Shown: positions 1 through 8,748 of the stretch, one piece after another
How positions within the stretch are numbered: position 1 is the first letter of the stretch
Layout of the letters: every line of letters begins with the position of its first letter
Notes under the pieces: model-generated
What the model was told of the DNA's origin: nothing
The model's database searches: none
The model's input: the letters and a program-made list of their open reading frames with translations, nothing else
NCBI GenBank assembly: GCA_964538085.1
Contig: CAZIDF010000011.1
Location: forward strand, 46,211-110,210
Direction of reading: 5' to 3'
DNA: 64,000 nt
From: G020348385 sp964538085
Lineage (GTDB): Bacteria; Acidobacteriota; Aminicenantia; Aminicenantales; Aminicenantaceae
Position numbers and translations under genes: made by a program

Positions 1-2
1 TG

Positions 3-1388
3 GTGACCCTTCATGATCTCGATGACGCGGCGATCTTGGATGTGTTGCCCTCATCAAAAGATAAAAAAATCTACGGTCTGGCCTGTGATATCGGCACCTC
101 GACCGTGGCTCTTCATTTGGTCGACCTCGGCACCGGGGAGATAGCCTGCACGGCATCCAGTCTTAACCAGCAGATCAAATGCGGAGATGATATCATTTCG
201 CGGATCAACTACTCTCAAAAACTTGGACACCTACAGGAACTCCAGAAACTTGTTGTCCACACCATCAACAACCTCATCGACAGGGCTATCCAAAAAACGG
301 GGATTTCGCATAAAGATATTTACTGGGGTTCTTTTTCTGGGAACACAACGATGAGCCATCTTCTGTTGCAACTGGATCCCCATTACATCCGGGAAGAGCC
401 CTATGTTCCCACATTCAATGATCTCCCGCTTTTCCCGGCAAAAGAGATAGGGTTATCGATGAATCCAGAAGCCAGAATCTACGTCGCGCCTTCTGTCGGA
501 AGTTATGTGGGAGGTGACATCGCAGCTGGAATACTCTGCACCCCTATCCTGCGCAATTCAGAGGAAATTTCCCTGTTTATCGACGCAGGAACCAACGGCG
601 AGCTCGTCATCGGAAATAAGGAATGGTTGATGACATGTGCGTGCTCGGCGGGCCCTGCCTTCGAAGGCGGTGGCATCAAATGCGGAATGCCGGCATCAGA
701 AGGAGCCATCGAAACCATCCAACTGGATAAAAGAGGCCATGCCAGATACCGCGTCATCGGAGAATCCCAGCCCAAGGGCCTCTGCGGTTCGGGATTGGTC
801 GACCTTCTTGCCGAACTATTCATCCATGGGTTTATCGACCGGCACGGAAAATTTAAATCCGGAAAAAACCCTGATAGGATTGTGGAGAGCGAGAACGGGA
901 CAGCCTTTCTGGTGGAGCAAGCCTCAAAAACATATTGGGGAAGGGATATCTGCATCACGGAAAGGGACATCGCCAACCTGATCCGCACCAAAGGGGCTGT
1001 TTATTCTGCCTTTTCTCTTCTGCTCAAAAACATCGGGCTCGGGCATGAGAAAATCGATTCCATCTACATTGCGGGGGGATTCGGCCAGCACCTCGATGTC
1101 GAAAACGCCATCCGCATCGGGCTTTTGCCCGACCTGAACAGGGATCGGTTTCACTACATCGGCAACAGTTCCCTTTTGGGAGCTTACCTGGCCCTTGTGT
1201 GCGATAGAAACAGGGAATTGATCCAGAATACCGTAAAAAAAATGACCTACATCGAATTGAATACAGAACCGAGCTACATGAATGAATTCACCGGATCATT
1301 GTTCCTCCCTCATACGAATATGGACCTCTTCCCCTCTGTGAATAAATTTTTAAGCGAGTCACGAAAAGATCTCTCAAACAATGATTAA
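3..1388 (+). CDS. RACo-type ASKHA ATPase activating corrinoid proteins (5' partial)
   Basis: This is the C-terminal part of a reductive activator of corrinoid proteins (RACo/RamA type, DUF4445), which uses ATP to re-reduce inactive Co(II) corrinoids in methyltransferase systems. Visible are the ASKHA phosphate-1 loop DIGTSTVALHL near residue 31, the SGNTTMSHLL segment, a second ATPase loop DAGTNGELVIG followed by CACSAGPAFEGGGI, and the C-terminal IYIAGGFGQHLD adenosine motif. Family members are about 600 residues and begin with a [2Fe-2S] ferredoxin domain. That domain is absent here, so the gene almost certainly starts before the window, and the GTG at position 3 is only the first in-frame start visible. 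The homocysteine methyltransferase-like gene downstream on the same strand fits a corrinoid methyl-transfer role. The substrate is unknown. Confidence 0.85.
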   Translation: MTLHDLDDAAILDVLPSSKDKKIYGLACDIGTSTVALHLVDLGTGEIACTASSLNQQIKCGDDIISRINYSQKLGHLQELQKLVVHTINNLIDRAIQKTGISHKDIYWGSFSGNTTMSHLLLQLDPHYIREEPYVPTFNDLPLFPAKEIGLSMNPEARIYVAPSVGSYVGGDIAAGILCTPILRNSEEISLFIDAGTNGELVIGNKEWLMTCACSAGPAFEGGGIKCGMPASEGAIETIQLDKRGHARYRVIGESQPKGLCGSGLVDLLAELFIHGFIDRHGKFKSGKNPDRIVESENGTAFLVEQASKTYWGRDICITERDIANLIRTKGAVYSAFSLLLKNIGLGHEKIDSIYIAGGFGQHLDVENAIRIGLLPDLNRDRFHYIGNSSLLGAYLALVCDRNRELIQNTVKKMTYIELNTEPSYMNEFTGSLFLPHTNMDLFPSVNKFLSESRKDLSNND

Positions 1389-1545
1389 AAAAAAATTAGG
1401 CACGCTGAAGAGGAAGGCATCCGGAGGCGAGCGGGCATGAAAGCAAGCTTTACTGGCAGGTACGGAGAGCGAGCCGAGGAATAAGGGGATTTTCCTCGCT
1501 GGGGAAAATCACCGGCCTGACGTTTCAGCTTGCCTAATTTTTTTT
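1387..1545. repeat. 159-bp element with 22-bp inverted ends between RACo and methyltransferase genes
   Basis: The left end (1387-1409: an A-tract, then TTAGGCACGCTGAA) and the right end (1524-1545: TTCAGCTTGCCTAA, then a T-tract) are inverted copies with one mismatch. The interior contains a smaller hairpin, GATTTTCC/GGAAAATC, around 1489-1510. It could be a MITE-like insertion, a long bidirectional terminator or a structured leader. I looked for cobalamin and SAM riboswitch core motifs, because both neighbours concern methyl/corrinoid chemistry, and found none. A stretch near 56370-56397 shares CCGGAGGCGA and some flanking bases, so a second, degraded copy is possible. Confidence 0.55.
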
Positions 1546-1600
1546 AACAGCATCACGGATTTGTAAATGCTTAGCCTAATCAATATAAAAGGAGTTTGTT

Positions 1601-2479
1601 ATGAAAGAAACGATTCTCGATGCGATAAAAAAAAGGATTGTCCTTTTAGACGGAGGCATGGGAACAGAACTGATCGCCCATGGATTCCCTCAGGGTGCTT
1701 GTCCGGAATCGTGGAATGTGGAAAAACCCGACATCGTGAAAAAGATCCACACAAGTTACTTTGATGCAGGATCGGATGCCGTGCTGACCAACAGTTTCGG
1801 AGGAAGCCAAATCAAGCTGGAAGCTTACCATCTGGGAGACCGTTGCTACGAACTGAACCTGGCAGCTGCCCGGAACGCAATCGATGTCAGACCTGAAGGA
1901 AAATTCGTCGGGGGAAGCATGGGCCCGATAGGAAAGTTTCTCAAACCTGTGGGAGAGTACGAGGAAGACCAATTCGAATCCGCCTACGCGGAACAAGCCA
2001 AGGGATTGGTAGAGGGAGGGGTGGATTTTTTGCTGATAGAGACACAATACGATCTGATGGAAGCACTCTGTGCTCTGCGCGGCACAAGGCGTGTCACGGA
2101 CTTGCCCGTTTTTGTTACCATGACTTTCAAAACTGGCCCAAGAGGATTTTTCACGGAATGGGGAAACAGTGTGACCCAATGCCTGGAAGCATTAGAAAAG
2201 GAAGAGGTCCGTGTAATCGGTACAAACTGTTCGCTCGATAGCGAAGAGATGGTCGATCTGATAAAAGTCATACGCATAAACACCTCACGCCCGATCATCG
2301 CCCAAGCCAATGCGGGAAAGCCGTCCTTATCTGCCGAGGGAGAAGTTTCCTATGAACAGAGCATCGAAGACTATGTCCGTTTTATTCCCCAGATGATCGA
2401 AAACGGAGCCAACTTGATCGGGGGATGTTGCGGAACGAACCCGGAGTATATCCGACGCATGGCTGAAACGTTAAAATAG
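1601..2479 (+). CDS. Homocysteine S-methyltransferase-family protein
   Basis: A 292-residue TIM-barrel protein of the Pfam S-methyl_trans family (MmuM, BHMT, N-terminal MetH domain). These enzymes move a methyl group to homocysteine or, in corrinoid systems, between a donor and a corrinoid protein. The zinc-site cysteines are intact: C210 in GTNCS and C276/C277 in GGCCGTNPEY. The N-terminal DGGMGTEL loop is also present. Length matches a single-domain enzyme without cobalamin or folate domains. The ATG at 1601 follows a good AAGGAG site. Having RACo upstream suggests a corrinoid-linked role rather than S-methylmethionine salvage, but the sequence does not decide the donor. It ends four bases before the convergent GGDEF gene. 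Confidence 0.85.
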   Translation: MKETILDAIKKRIVLLDGGMGTELIAHGFPQGACPESWNVEKPDIVKKIHTSYFDAGSDAVLTNSFGGSQIKLEAYHLGDRCYELNLAAARNAIDVRPEGKFVGGSMGPIGKFLKPVGEYEEDQFESAYAEQAKGLVEGGVDFLLIETQYDLMEALCALRGTRRVTDLPVFVTMTFKTGPRGFFTEWGNSVTQCLEALEKEEVRVIGTNCSLDSEEMVDLIKVIRINTSRPIIAQANAGKPSLSAEGEVSYEQSIEDYVRFIPQMIENGANLIGGCCGTNPEYIRRMAETLK

Positions 2480-2483
2480 CTTT

Positions 2484-3410
2484 TTAGGTCCGGCCTTTGC
2501 GGTGCTTCTCTTCATACATAATTTTATCGGCCCTGACCAAAAGCTCATCGATCGTGCAGGGATGTTCAGGGTCATAGTGTGAAACACCCATACTGACTGA
2601 CAAGTGGAAGGGATTGTCCTTGCTTTCGTTGGACATCTGGATATTCTTTCTCAACCGGGACATCGCCGATTCCTTCCCTTCCTGGGTGGAATCGATCGGG
2701 AACACGGCAAATTCATCCCCGCCCATCCGGCCTTTGATATCCGACCGGCGGAAGGTATCATTCAATATGTTGGCGATCCCCACCAGTGCCTGATCTCCTT
2801 TATGGTGACCGAGAGTATCGTTGATCTGCTTGAGATTGTCCAGATCCATAAAAAGCAAGTACATCTTTGTCCTGTTCCGGTCTGCCATTTTAAAATGCTC
2901 CACAGCGATGGTAAAAAATCCTCTCCGATTATAGAGTCCGGTCAAATCGTCCCGAAGGGAAAGGGTTTCCAACTTTCTCAATGCTTCTTTCAACTCTTCT
3001 TCGGCATTTTTCTGCTTGCTGATATCTACCAAGATGCCATCGTAGTATAATATTTTTTCTCCCGATCCGATCACAGCAAGTGAATAATCCCTTCCCCAGA
3101 TGATCTGTCCATCCTTTCGGCGAAGCTCGAATTCGGTAAAGAAAGTTCCCCTCGCATCCAGCTTTTCGAGATGATCGGCCCGATCTTCTGCCCGGACATA
3201 AAGGTCCGTGACATTGACATTCTTTAGATCTTCATGACTCTCATAACCCAGCATATTGGCCAAGGCTTGATTGGCCTCGATGATCTTGCCATCGGGTGTT
3301 GTCCTGTACACACCGACAGGGAGGTGCTCCAGCAGATCCTGATATCTTTTTTCGCTTTCAAACAATCTTTTCTTGAATAGTTCGATAAGGAATTTTTTTT
3401 TAATGCTCAT
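2484..3410 (-). CDS. PAS-GGDEF diguanylate cyclase
   Basis: A 308-residue cytoplasmic protein with one PAS domain (about residues 20-135) followed by a GGDEF domain (about 150-305). The catalytic GGDEF is exact at residues 230-234, and an inhibitory I-site RxxD (RRSD, 221-224) lies five residues before it. It should therefore make cyclic di-GMP and be product-inhibited. There is no signal peptide or membrane segment, so the PAS domain probably senses a cytoplasmic cue. Its ATG lies one base past the stop of the molybdenum hydroxylase gene, which suggests translational coupling as the last gene of the aromatic operon. That is an unusual place for a second-messenger enzyme. Confidence 0.9.
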   Translation of the reverse strand: MSIKKKFLIELFKKRLFESEKRYQDLLEHLPVGVYRTTPDGKIIEANQALANMLGYESHEDLKNVNVTDLYVRAEDRADHLEKLDARGTFFTEFELRRKDGQIIWGRDYSLAVIGSGEKILYYDGILVDISKQKNAEEELKEALRKLETLSLRDDLTGLYNRRGFFTIAVEHFKMADRNRTKMYLLFMDLDNLKQINDTLGHHKGDQALVGIANILNDTFRRSDIKGRMGGDEFAVFPIDSTQEGKESAMSRLRKNIQMSNESKDNPFHLSVSMGVSHYDPEHPCTIDELLVRADKIMYEEKHRKGRT

Positions 3411-3411
3411 G

Positions 3412-6267
3412 TCATTTTTTTTCTTGGCTCAAAGCTCTCAGGATTTTTTCCGGCGTGATCGGAAGATCTTTGATCCACACTCCTATGGCAGTGGCGATGG
3501 AATGGGCTACAGAAGCCAATACGGGCAGGGTAGCCCCCTCGCCCACTTCTTTTGCCCCGTAGGGGCCCTCGGGTTCGAAGGAATCCACAATTCCGCTGTA
3601 AATTTCAGGAGCGTCCCTGATGGTCATCAGCAGATAATCGTGAAGGTTGGGATTGAGTATGTTTCCATCGGCATCGTATACCACATCTTCCATCAACACT
3701 TCACCGGCTCCCATCACTACCGCTCCCTCCACTTGGCCATGGACGGCTTGAGGATTGATCGGTGTGCCGCAATCATGGAAATCGGTAATCCTATCGATTC
3801 TCACCTTGCCGGTTTCAAGATCCACTGTGCATTCACACACAGAACTGGAAAAGGAAAAGGCTGGGCTGGTACCGACGGCAGCTCCCTTGTAGTCACCCCC
3901 TAGGCCGGAAGGAGGTTTGTACCACCCGGTACCCACAAGGGGGCCGTTGTCGTTAAAATACTTGCGTGCGGCCTCTGCCCATTCCATAACTTTAGACCTA
4001 TCCTGGGTGTGACGGATTTGATCGTTTGCGGCTTCCAATTCTTGCGGATCGCAGTTCCAGATCTGGGAGACGACTTTGTAAAGCTTCTTGAGGACATCTT
4101 GGCTGGCACGGACGACCGCATTTCCTCCCATCAAAGTGGTCCGCGAAGAATAGGCTCCAAGATCGAGAGGACTGATGTCTGTGTCCTCGCTCCGTATACG
4201 CACCCGACTCAGGCTGATCCCCAAAGCCTCTGCACACATCTGAGAGAGGACCGTCAATGCCCCCTGGCCGATCTCAGCTGCCAGGATCAAAAGAACGGCC
4301 GCTGTGCCATCCTCGCTGATCTTGACGATGGCATTGGAATGGGGGAATGTGGCTTTTTTGATAAAGGGCTCGAGTTTTTTTTCAGAGCTGAGCTGGACCT
4401 GGCCTCGATATTTGGCATATCCCGCTCCGGAAACGAATCCGCCGCAACCGATTCCTATTCCTTTGCCCGGCGGGAGTTTGCCGTATTTTTTTGTCCAATC
4501 GGATTTTTTCTTCACTTGTTCCAGTGTTTGGCGAAACTCGCAGCTCTGTATGCTCAGTTCGTTGCATGTTCGCGAGTTGGCCTCCATGGCGTTCTGAAGC
4601 CGAATTTCCAGTGGATCGATCCCCAAGTCATCGGCCATCATGCTCAAAAGAGACTCAAAGGCAAATCGAGGTTGGGGAGCTCCATGCCCACGCATGGCTC
4701 CGCAGGCCGGTTTATTGGTCATAACCCGGTATCCCTCGTATCTGTAATTCGGGAATTTGTAAAGGGTAGGGATCATGCTTCCTGCATAATATGCGGTGAT
4801 CACACCATAGGACGAATAGGCCCCCCCATCGAGGTAGATCCGGCTTTGCACGGCAGTCAGGATGCCGTTTTTCTTCATCCCGATTTTGAAAAACATGTGC
4901 TGTTTGTGCCGTCCCCGCCCGTGGAGGTACATCTCTTTCCGGGTATAGACCATTTTGACGGGCCTGCCCAAACGTTTGGAAGCGATGGCTGTGATCAAGT
5001 CCATGGAGGTGGTGTCCAGTTTGGCCCCGAATCCACCTCCCACGGGAGGGCGAATGATGCGGATCTGACCTAAAGGAATGTCCAACACCCTAGCCACCAT
5101 GTACTGCAGATAGTGGGGAACTTGTGTAGAGGCATAAAGCACGAGGGTCGCTCCATCATCTTCCCAGGAAGCGATAACAGCATGCGGTTCGATCGGGCTT
5201 TGGTAGACATGATTCCCGACGAATTTTTCCTCACGGACATAGTCAGCCTCTGCAAATCCTTTGGCCACATCTCCAAAATGATGATCCACATGGGTGTTGA
5301 TGTTATTTTTGTATCTATCATGGATAGATGGGGCTCCTTCTTCGATCGCCTCCATGGGATCGAACACAGCAGGAAGCTCCTCATACTCCACCTCGATCAA
5401 AGCGAGAGCCTTTGTGGCCCTATCCTCGTCAACGGCTATTACGGCAGCGACTTCATCTCCGATGTGCCTTACTTTTTCCCTGGCCAGGATGTGCTCATCG
5501 TAACGAGGAGGATTAACGCCGTAGGTGATGCCTGGCACATCTTTAGCCGTCAGAACCAGTTTGACTCCTTCCATCGCCTCGGCTTTGCTCGTATCGATAG
5601 ACTTGATCAGTGCGTGAGCGACTGGAGAAGTCAAGATCTTGCCGTATAGCATATTTTGGAAGGAAAGGTCTGCCGTGTATAGGGCCCTTCCCGTAACCTT
5701 ATCTGCGGCATCAACACGAGGCAGGCTTTTGCCAACGGTTGCATATTTATCCGAATCTCGCGGATCGAGAAGAGGTTCCTGGGAATCCTGGTACTTTTTC
5801 CAATTCCTGATGGCATCGATGATGCGCACATATCCCGTACACCGGCACAGGTTCCCGGAGAGTGCCTGCTTGATCTCCTCATCCGTCGGATTCGGCTGGC
5901 GGTCGATCAGCGCATAGGCACTGAGAATCATGCCCGGGGAGCAGAATCCACACTGGACAGCGCCATGGTTGATAAAGGCACGCTGGAGAGGATGAAGTTG
6001 TCCTTCCCTGGCAATACCCTCGATGGTCGTGATAAGAGCGTTTTCGCATGAGCTTGCGAGCAGAAGACAGCTGTTTTGGGGTTGTCCATCCACAAGAACC
6101 GTGCATGCTCCGCAGACACCGTGATCACACCCTTTTTTCGTTCCGGTCAGTCTCAGCTTATCCCTCAGGACATCCAGGAGCGTTTCCCCGTCTTTAACCG
6201 CAACCGAATGCTTTTCCCCATTGACCCTCAAGGTGATGAGACGGTGATCGGTATTGTGTTCATTCAT
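3412..6267 (-). CDS. Molybdenum hydroxylase (xanthine dehydrogenase family), fused 2Fe-2S and Mo-binding subunit
   Basis: About 951 residues. The N-terminal 160 residues carry both [2Fe-2S] clusters: C47/C52/C55/C67 (plant-ferredoxin type) and C106/C109/C141/C143. The rest is the Mo-pyranopterin subunit, with VGGGFGAKLD, EIGQGALTVLS and the catalytic glutamate in GAKEVGEG near the C-terminus. I place the start at the ATG at 6267, which overlaps the stop of the FAD-subunit gene as ATGA; an upstream in-frame start would extend deeper into that gene. Family members hydroxylate N-heterocycles or aldehydes, and 4-hydroxybenzoyl-CoA reductase runs in the reductive direction. The aromatic-CoA neighbours make an aryl-CoA or aromatic aldehyde substrate plausible. 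The substrate is not determined. The iron-sulfur/Mo fusion recalls MOP-type aldehyde oxidoreductases. Confidence 0.85.
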   Translation of the reverse strand: MNEHNTDHRLITLRVNGEKHSVAVKDGETLLDVLRDKLRLTGTKKGCDHGVCGACTVLVDGQPQNSCLLLASSCENALITTIEGIAREGQLHPLQRAFINHGAVQCGFCSPGMILSAYALIDRQPNPTDEEIKQALSGNLCRCTGYVRIIDAIRNWKKYQDSQEPLLDPRDSDKYATVGKSLPRVDAADKVTGRALYTADLSFQNMLYGKILTSPVAHALIKSIDTSKAEAMEGVKLVLTAKDVPGITYGVNPPRYDEHILAREKVRHIGDEVAAVIAVDEDRATKALALIEVEYEELPAVFDPMEAIEEGAPSIHDRYKNNINTHVDHHFGDVAKGFAEADYVREEKFVGNHVYQSPIEPHAVIASWEDDGATLVLYASTQVPHYLQYMVARVLDIPLGQIRIIRPPVGGGFGAKLDTTSMDLITAIASKRLGRPVKMVYTRKEMYLHGRGRHKQHMFFKIGMKKNGILTAVQSRIYLDGGAYSSYGVITAYYAGSMIPTLYKFPNYRYEGYRVMTNKPACGAMRGHGAPQPRFAFESLLSMMADDLGIDPLEIRLQNAMEANSRTCNELSIQSCEFRQTLEQVKKKSDWTKKYGKLPPGKGIGIGCGGFVSGAGYAKYRGQVQLSSEKKLEPFIKKATFPHSNAIVKISEDGTAAVLLILAAEIGQGALTVLSQMCAEALGISLSRVRIRSEDTDISPLDLGAYSSRTTLMGGNAVVRASQDVLKKLYKVVSQIWNCDPQELEAANDQIRHTQDRSKVMEWAEAARKYFNDNGPLVGTGWYKPPSGLGGDYKGAAVGTSPAFSFSSSVCECTVDLETGKVRIDRITDFHDCGTPINPQAVHGQVEGAVVMGAGEVLMEDVVYDADGNILNPNLHDYLLMTIRDAPEIYSGIVDSFEPEGPYGAKEVGEGATLPVLASVAHSIATAIGVWIKDLPITPEKILRALSQEKK

Positions 6268-7133
6268 GATCGCTCTCGGGCGCGCGCCCATGCCAGGTCC
6301 AAGGATCTACGAGTCAAAATCGGGATCAGTTCTTTCCTGTACCAAGCAGAACCCCGGATGTCCGAGATAGGTTTGGCCACCTGCATTGCGAGAGCAGCGG
6401 CTTTGTCGAACAAGTTCTCCGATGGGATCTGGCCGCTCAAAGACTCAGAGGCTTTCAAAGCCCGTACCGGAGTTGGCGCCACAGCGCCCAGAACGATGCT
6501 GGCCTTTTCGATTTTATCGCCTTTGAGAGATATTTGGGAAGCTACGCCCACAACCGCCAGAGCATTGGCTTCGCGTAGAGAAAGCTTCTGGTAGGAGCTG
6601 CCGGTTCGAGGCATAGGGATGGGGATTCGAACGGATACCAGCACTTCTCCAGCACCGCAGACCGTTTCCCTCACCCCGGTAAAAAATTCCGTAAGGGGGA
6701 TATCCCGGGAGGTGCCGCAATCTAATACGACCGAAGCACCCGCGGCAATCAAAGGGGGAGGCATATCCGCCGATGGAACCGCACTGGCGATATTCCCGCC
6801 GATAGTCGCCATGGAGCGGACCTGTGTTGCGGCCATCGACCGGGCCGCATCGGAAAGAGCAGGGATATGCTGACCGATCAGGCTTTCGTCTTGGATCTCC
6901 TTCGGAGTCACCATGGCTCCCACACAGATATTTCCCTCCTCTTCCCGAATTCCCTTGAGGCTTTGAACGTCCTGAAGAGATATCAAATTTTTCGCAGTGA
7001 CGAGGCCCTGTTTTATATCGACCAGAAGGTCTGTGCCGCCGGCGACAAGCTGGGCATCTTCGAGATTTTCCAAAAGCTCCAGCACCTCCCCCACACTTTG
7101 AGGTTTGTGCAGTTTAATATCGAGAAGACTCAT
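6264..7133 (-). CDS. Molybdenum hydroxylase FAD-binding subunit
   Basis: A 289-residue subunit of the xanthine dehydrogenase family (FAD_binding_5 plus CO_deh_flav_C). FAD contacts are visible in VAGGTDLLVD near residue 31 and ATIGGNIASAVPSADM near residue 110. It should pass electrons between the iron-sulfur clusters of the downstream subunit and the final acceptor. The 4-hydroxybenzoyl-CoA reductase beta subunit of Thauera has an inserted loop with four cysteines for an extra [4Fe-4S] cluster; this protein is shorter and has only three scattered cysteines, so that cluster is absent. This argues against a classical HcrB but does not exclude a related aryl-CoA enzyme. It follows the DUF35 gene without a gap and overlaps the next gene by four bases. 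Confidence 0.88.
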   Translation of the reverse strand: MSLLDIKLHKPQSVGEVLELLENLEDAQLVAGGTDLLVDIKQGLVTAKNLISLQDVQSLKGIREEEGNICVGAMVTPKEIQDESLIGQHIPALSDAARSMAATQVRSMATIGGNIASAVPSADMPPPLIAAGASVVLDCGTSRDIPLTEFFTGVRETVCGAGEVLVSVRIPIPMPRTGSSYQKLSLREANALAVVGVASQISLKGDKIEKASIVLGAVAPTPVRALKASESLSGQIPSENLFDKAAALAMQVAKPISDIRGSAWYRKELIPILTRRSLDLAWARARERS

Positions 7134-7568
7134 CTACGCTTTGGTGAAGACATAATTGAGCTGTCCATTGGGCAGCTTGTTGGCTGCCGTTTTCAAGGCC
7201 ATCCCCATCTGAATCTCTTCGTCCGGGATGTCGCTGGCGATCCGCCCAAAAATCTTATAGTCACCGTAATCGACGACGGCAATACTGTAGGGTAGATCGT
7301 CCTCGAAACCGATCGGGGCGAACTTCAATTTGCTGTAAGTCACCAGTTTTCCTGTGCCCTCGATGGCAAACCATTCCATATTGCTGGCTAAGCATTTGTA
7401 GCAATCCGCTCGGGGAGGAAAAAAGACCAGGCCGCAGTCCACGCACCGGGTGCCCATGACTTTTCCTTGATCTAACTGATCGATAAAATCGTTGACCTTC
7501 GTGACCGATGTGTAGCTCACGGTCCCGAATCTCTTAAAACGATCGTCTATCTCTTTTTTCTTGCTCAT
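7134..7568 (-). CDS. DUF35 OB-fold/zinc-ribbon thiolase partner protein
   Basis: About 144 residues: an N-terminal rubredoxin-like zinc ribbon (C42, C45, C56, C59) followed by an OB-fold (DUF35). Such proteins pair with SCP2-type thiolases; examples are the acetoacetyl-CoA thiolase/HMG-CoA synthase complex of archaea and BbsA-BbsB of anaerobic toluene degradation, where they help hold the CoA ester. The start is the ATG at 7568 (MSKKKEID), preceded by GGGAGG and lying one base after the thiolase stop; an upstream in-frame start would sit inside the thiolase. The tight coupling supports a heteromeric complex with the thiolase just upstream. Confidence 0.85.
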   Translation of the reverse strand: MSKKKEIDDRFKRFGTVSYTSVTKVNDFIDQLDQGKVMGTRCVDCGLVFFPPRADCYKCLASNMEWFAIEGTGKLVTYSKLKFAPIGFEDDLPYSIAVVDYGDYKIFGRIASDIPDEEIQMGMALKTAANKLPNGQLNYVFTKA

Positions 7569-7569
7569 T

Positions 7570-8739
7570 TCAATCCCTCCCCAAGATCGTAACCGTCCCG
7601 TACAGCCCCACACCCCCGATGTTGTGAACCAGTCCGATTTCCGGGTCTTTCACCTGCATCTCCCCGGCTTCGCCTCTGAGTTCTAGGACGATCGTCCTTA
7701 TCTGGGAGCCTCCGGTCGCCCCGATGGGATGGCCTTTGGAAAGCAGCCCTCCATCCACATTGACCGGGATCGAGCCTTCCTTGTATGTCTCCTTTCCTTT
7801 GATCAGATCCTTTCCCTCTCCGGGTGAGGCAAATCCCAAATCCTCGTAAGCCAGGATCTCTGAAATCGTGAAACAATCGTGCACCTCAGCCACATCGACA
7901 TCTTTGGGTTGGATGCCAGCCATCTTGTAGGCTTGCTCTCCAGCTTGTCGCGCAACAGCGAGTCCAGTGAAAAGATCTCGTCCCGACATGTTCACGCTGG
8001 CCGAAGCGGCTCCCAATCCTAGAATCCAGATTGGCGTTTGGCTGAAGGACCGGGCCTTTTCTTCACTGGCCACGATCAAACAGGAACTCCCATCGGCATT
8101 GGCACAACAATCTCCCACACGCAGGGGACTGGAGACAGCACCCGACATAAAATGTTCAGGATCTGAAAAACTCTCCAAAGCCACTGGTTTCCGGAAAAGG
8201 GCTTTTTCATTCACCTGTCCGTAGGTGGCAGATTTGACCCTCACGAGAGCCATGTCTTCCAGGGTCGTTCCATATTTTTCCATATGCGCCTGGGCGAACA
8301 TGGCATAATAGGCAGGCATCATCGTGCCGAACGGACTCTCCCACTGGATATCCGCCCCGCGTCCCATCCTCTCCTGAGACTCAGCCGACGATATCTCGGA
8401 CATTTTCTGGAATCCCAGGACGGCCACGACATCGTGAAGCCCGGATTTGACCAAAGAATAGGCCATCCTCAAGCCCATGCTCGTCGAGGAACACAAGCTC
8501 TCCAAATAAAAGGTTGGTTGAGGAGTCAATCCCAAGTATTCGGCAAAAACCCCTGATGGTGAACGCTGTTTATCATACTCTGGGGCCGAGCAAACGATGG
8601 ATGCACCGATATCGGAAACAGAGATTTGGGCATCCCCGACAGCCTCTTTGAATCCTTCGAAAGCCAATTCTCTGATCGATCCTGGATAACCTCTAACAAA
8701 GGCACTCTGCCCGACTCCTACAATGGCAACTTTACTCAT
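7570..8739 (-). CDS. SCP2-type thiolase (acyl-CoA acetyltransferase-like)
   Basis: A 389-residue thiolase-superfamily protein of the non-decarboxylating SCP2-like group that works with DUF35 partners. The nucleophilic cysteine is present (C83 in SLCSSTSMG), as are the HDCF histidine motif and KGHPIGATGG. The C-terminal NIGGVG replaces the CxG of classical thiolases, as is normal in this group. In this operon it may cleave a 3-oxoacyl-CoA formed after ring opening, with the SDR upstream making or using the 3-hydroxy/3-oxo pair. That role is inferred from context; BbsB and archaeal acetoacetyl-CoA thiolases are the nearest known analogues. Confidence 0.85.
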   Translation of the reverse strand: MSKVAIVGVGQSAFVRGYPGSIRELAFEGFKEAVGDAQISVSDIGASIVCSAPEYDKQRSPSGVFAEYLGLTPQPTFYLESLCSSTSMGLRMAYSLVKSGLHDVVAVLGFQKMSEISSAESQERMGRGADIQWESPFGTMMPAYYAMFAQAHMEKYGTTLEDMALVRVKSATYGQVNEKALFRKPVALESFSDPEHFMSGAVSSPLRVGDCCANADGSSCLIVASEEKARSFSQTPIWILGLGAASASVNMSGRDLFTGLAVARQAGEQAYKMAGIQPKDVDVAEVHDCFTISEILAYEDLGFASPGEGKDLIKGKETYKEGSIPVNVDGGLLSKGHPIGATGGSQIRTIVLELRGEAGEMQVKDPEIGLVHNIGGVGLYGTVTILGRD

Positions 8740-8748
8740 GAAATCCTC

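Noticed and set aside
1389..1600. Cobalamin or SAM riboswitch before the methyltransferase gene
   Set aside because: The conserved B12-box and S-box cores are not found; the block is better described by its inverted ends.
4009..5073. A 354-codon plus-strand open frame
   Set aside because: It is antisense to the molybdenum hydroxylase, whose motifs are intact; the translated product is low in recognisable structure.
6264..7133. FAD subunit as classical 4-hydroxybenzoyl-CoA reductase beta subunit
   Set aside because: The four-cysteine loop for the additional [4Fe-4S] cluster is absent and the protein is shorter.
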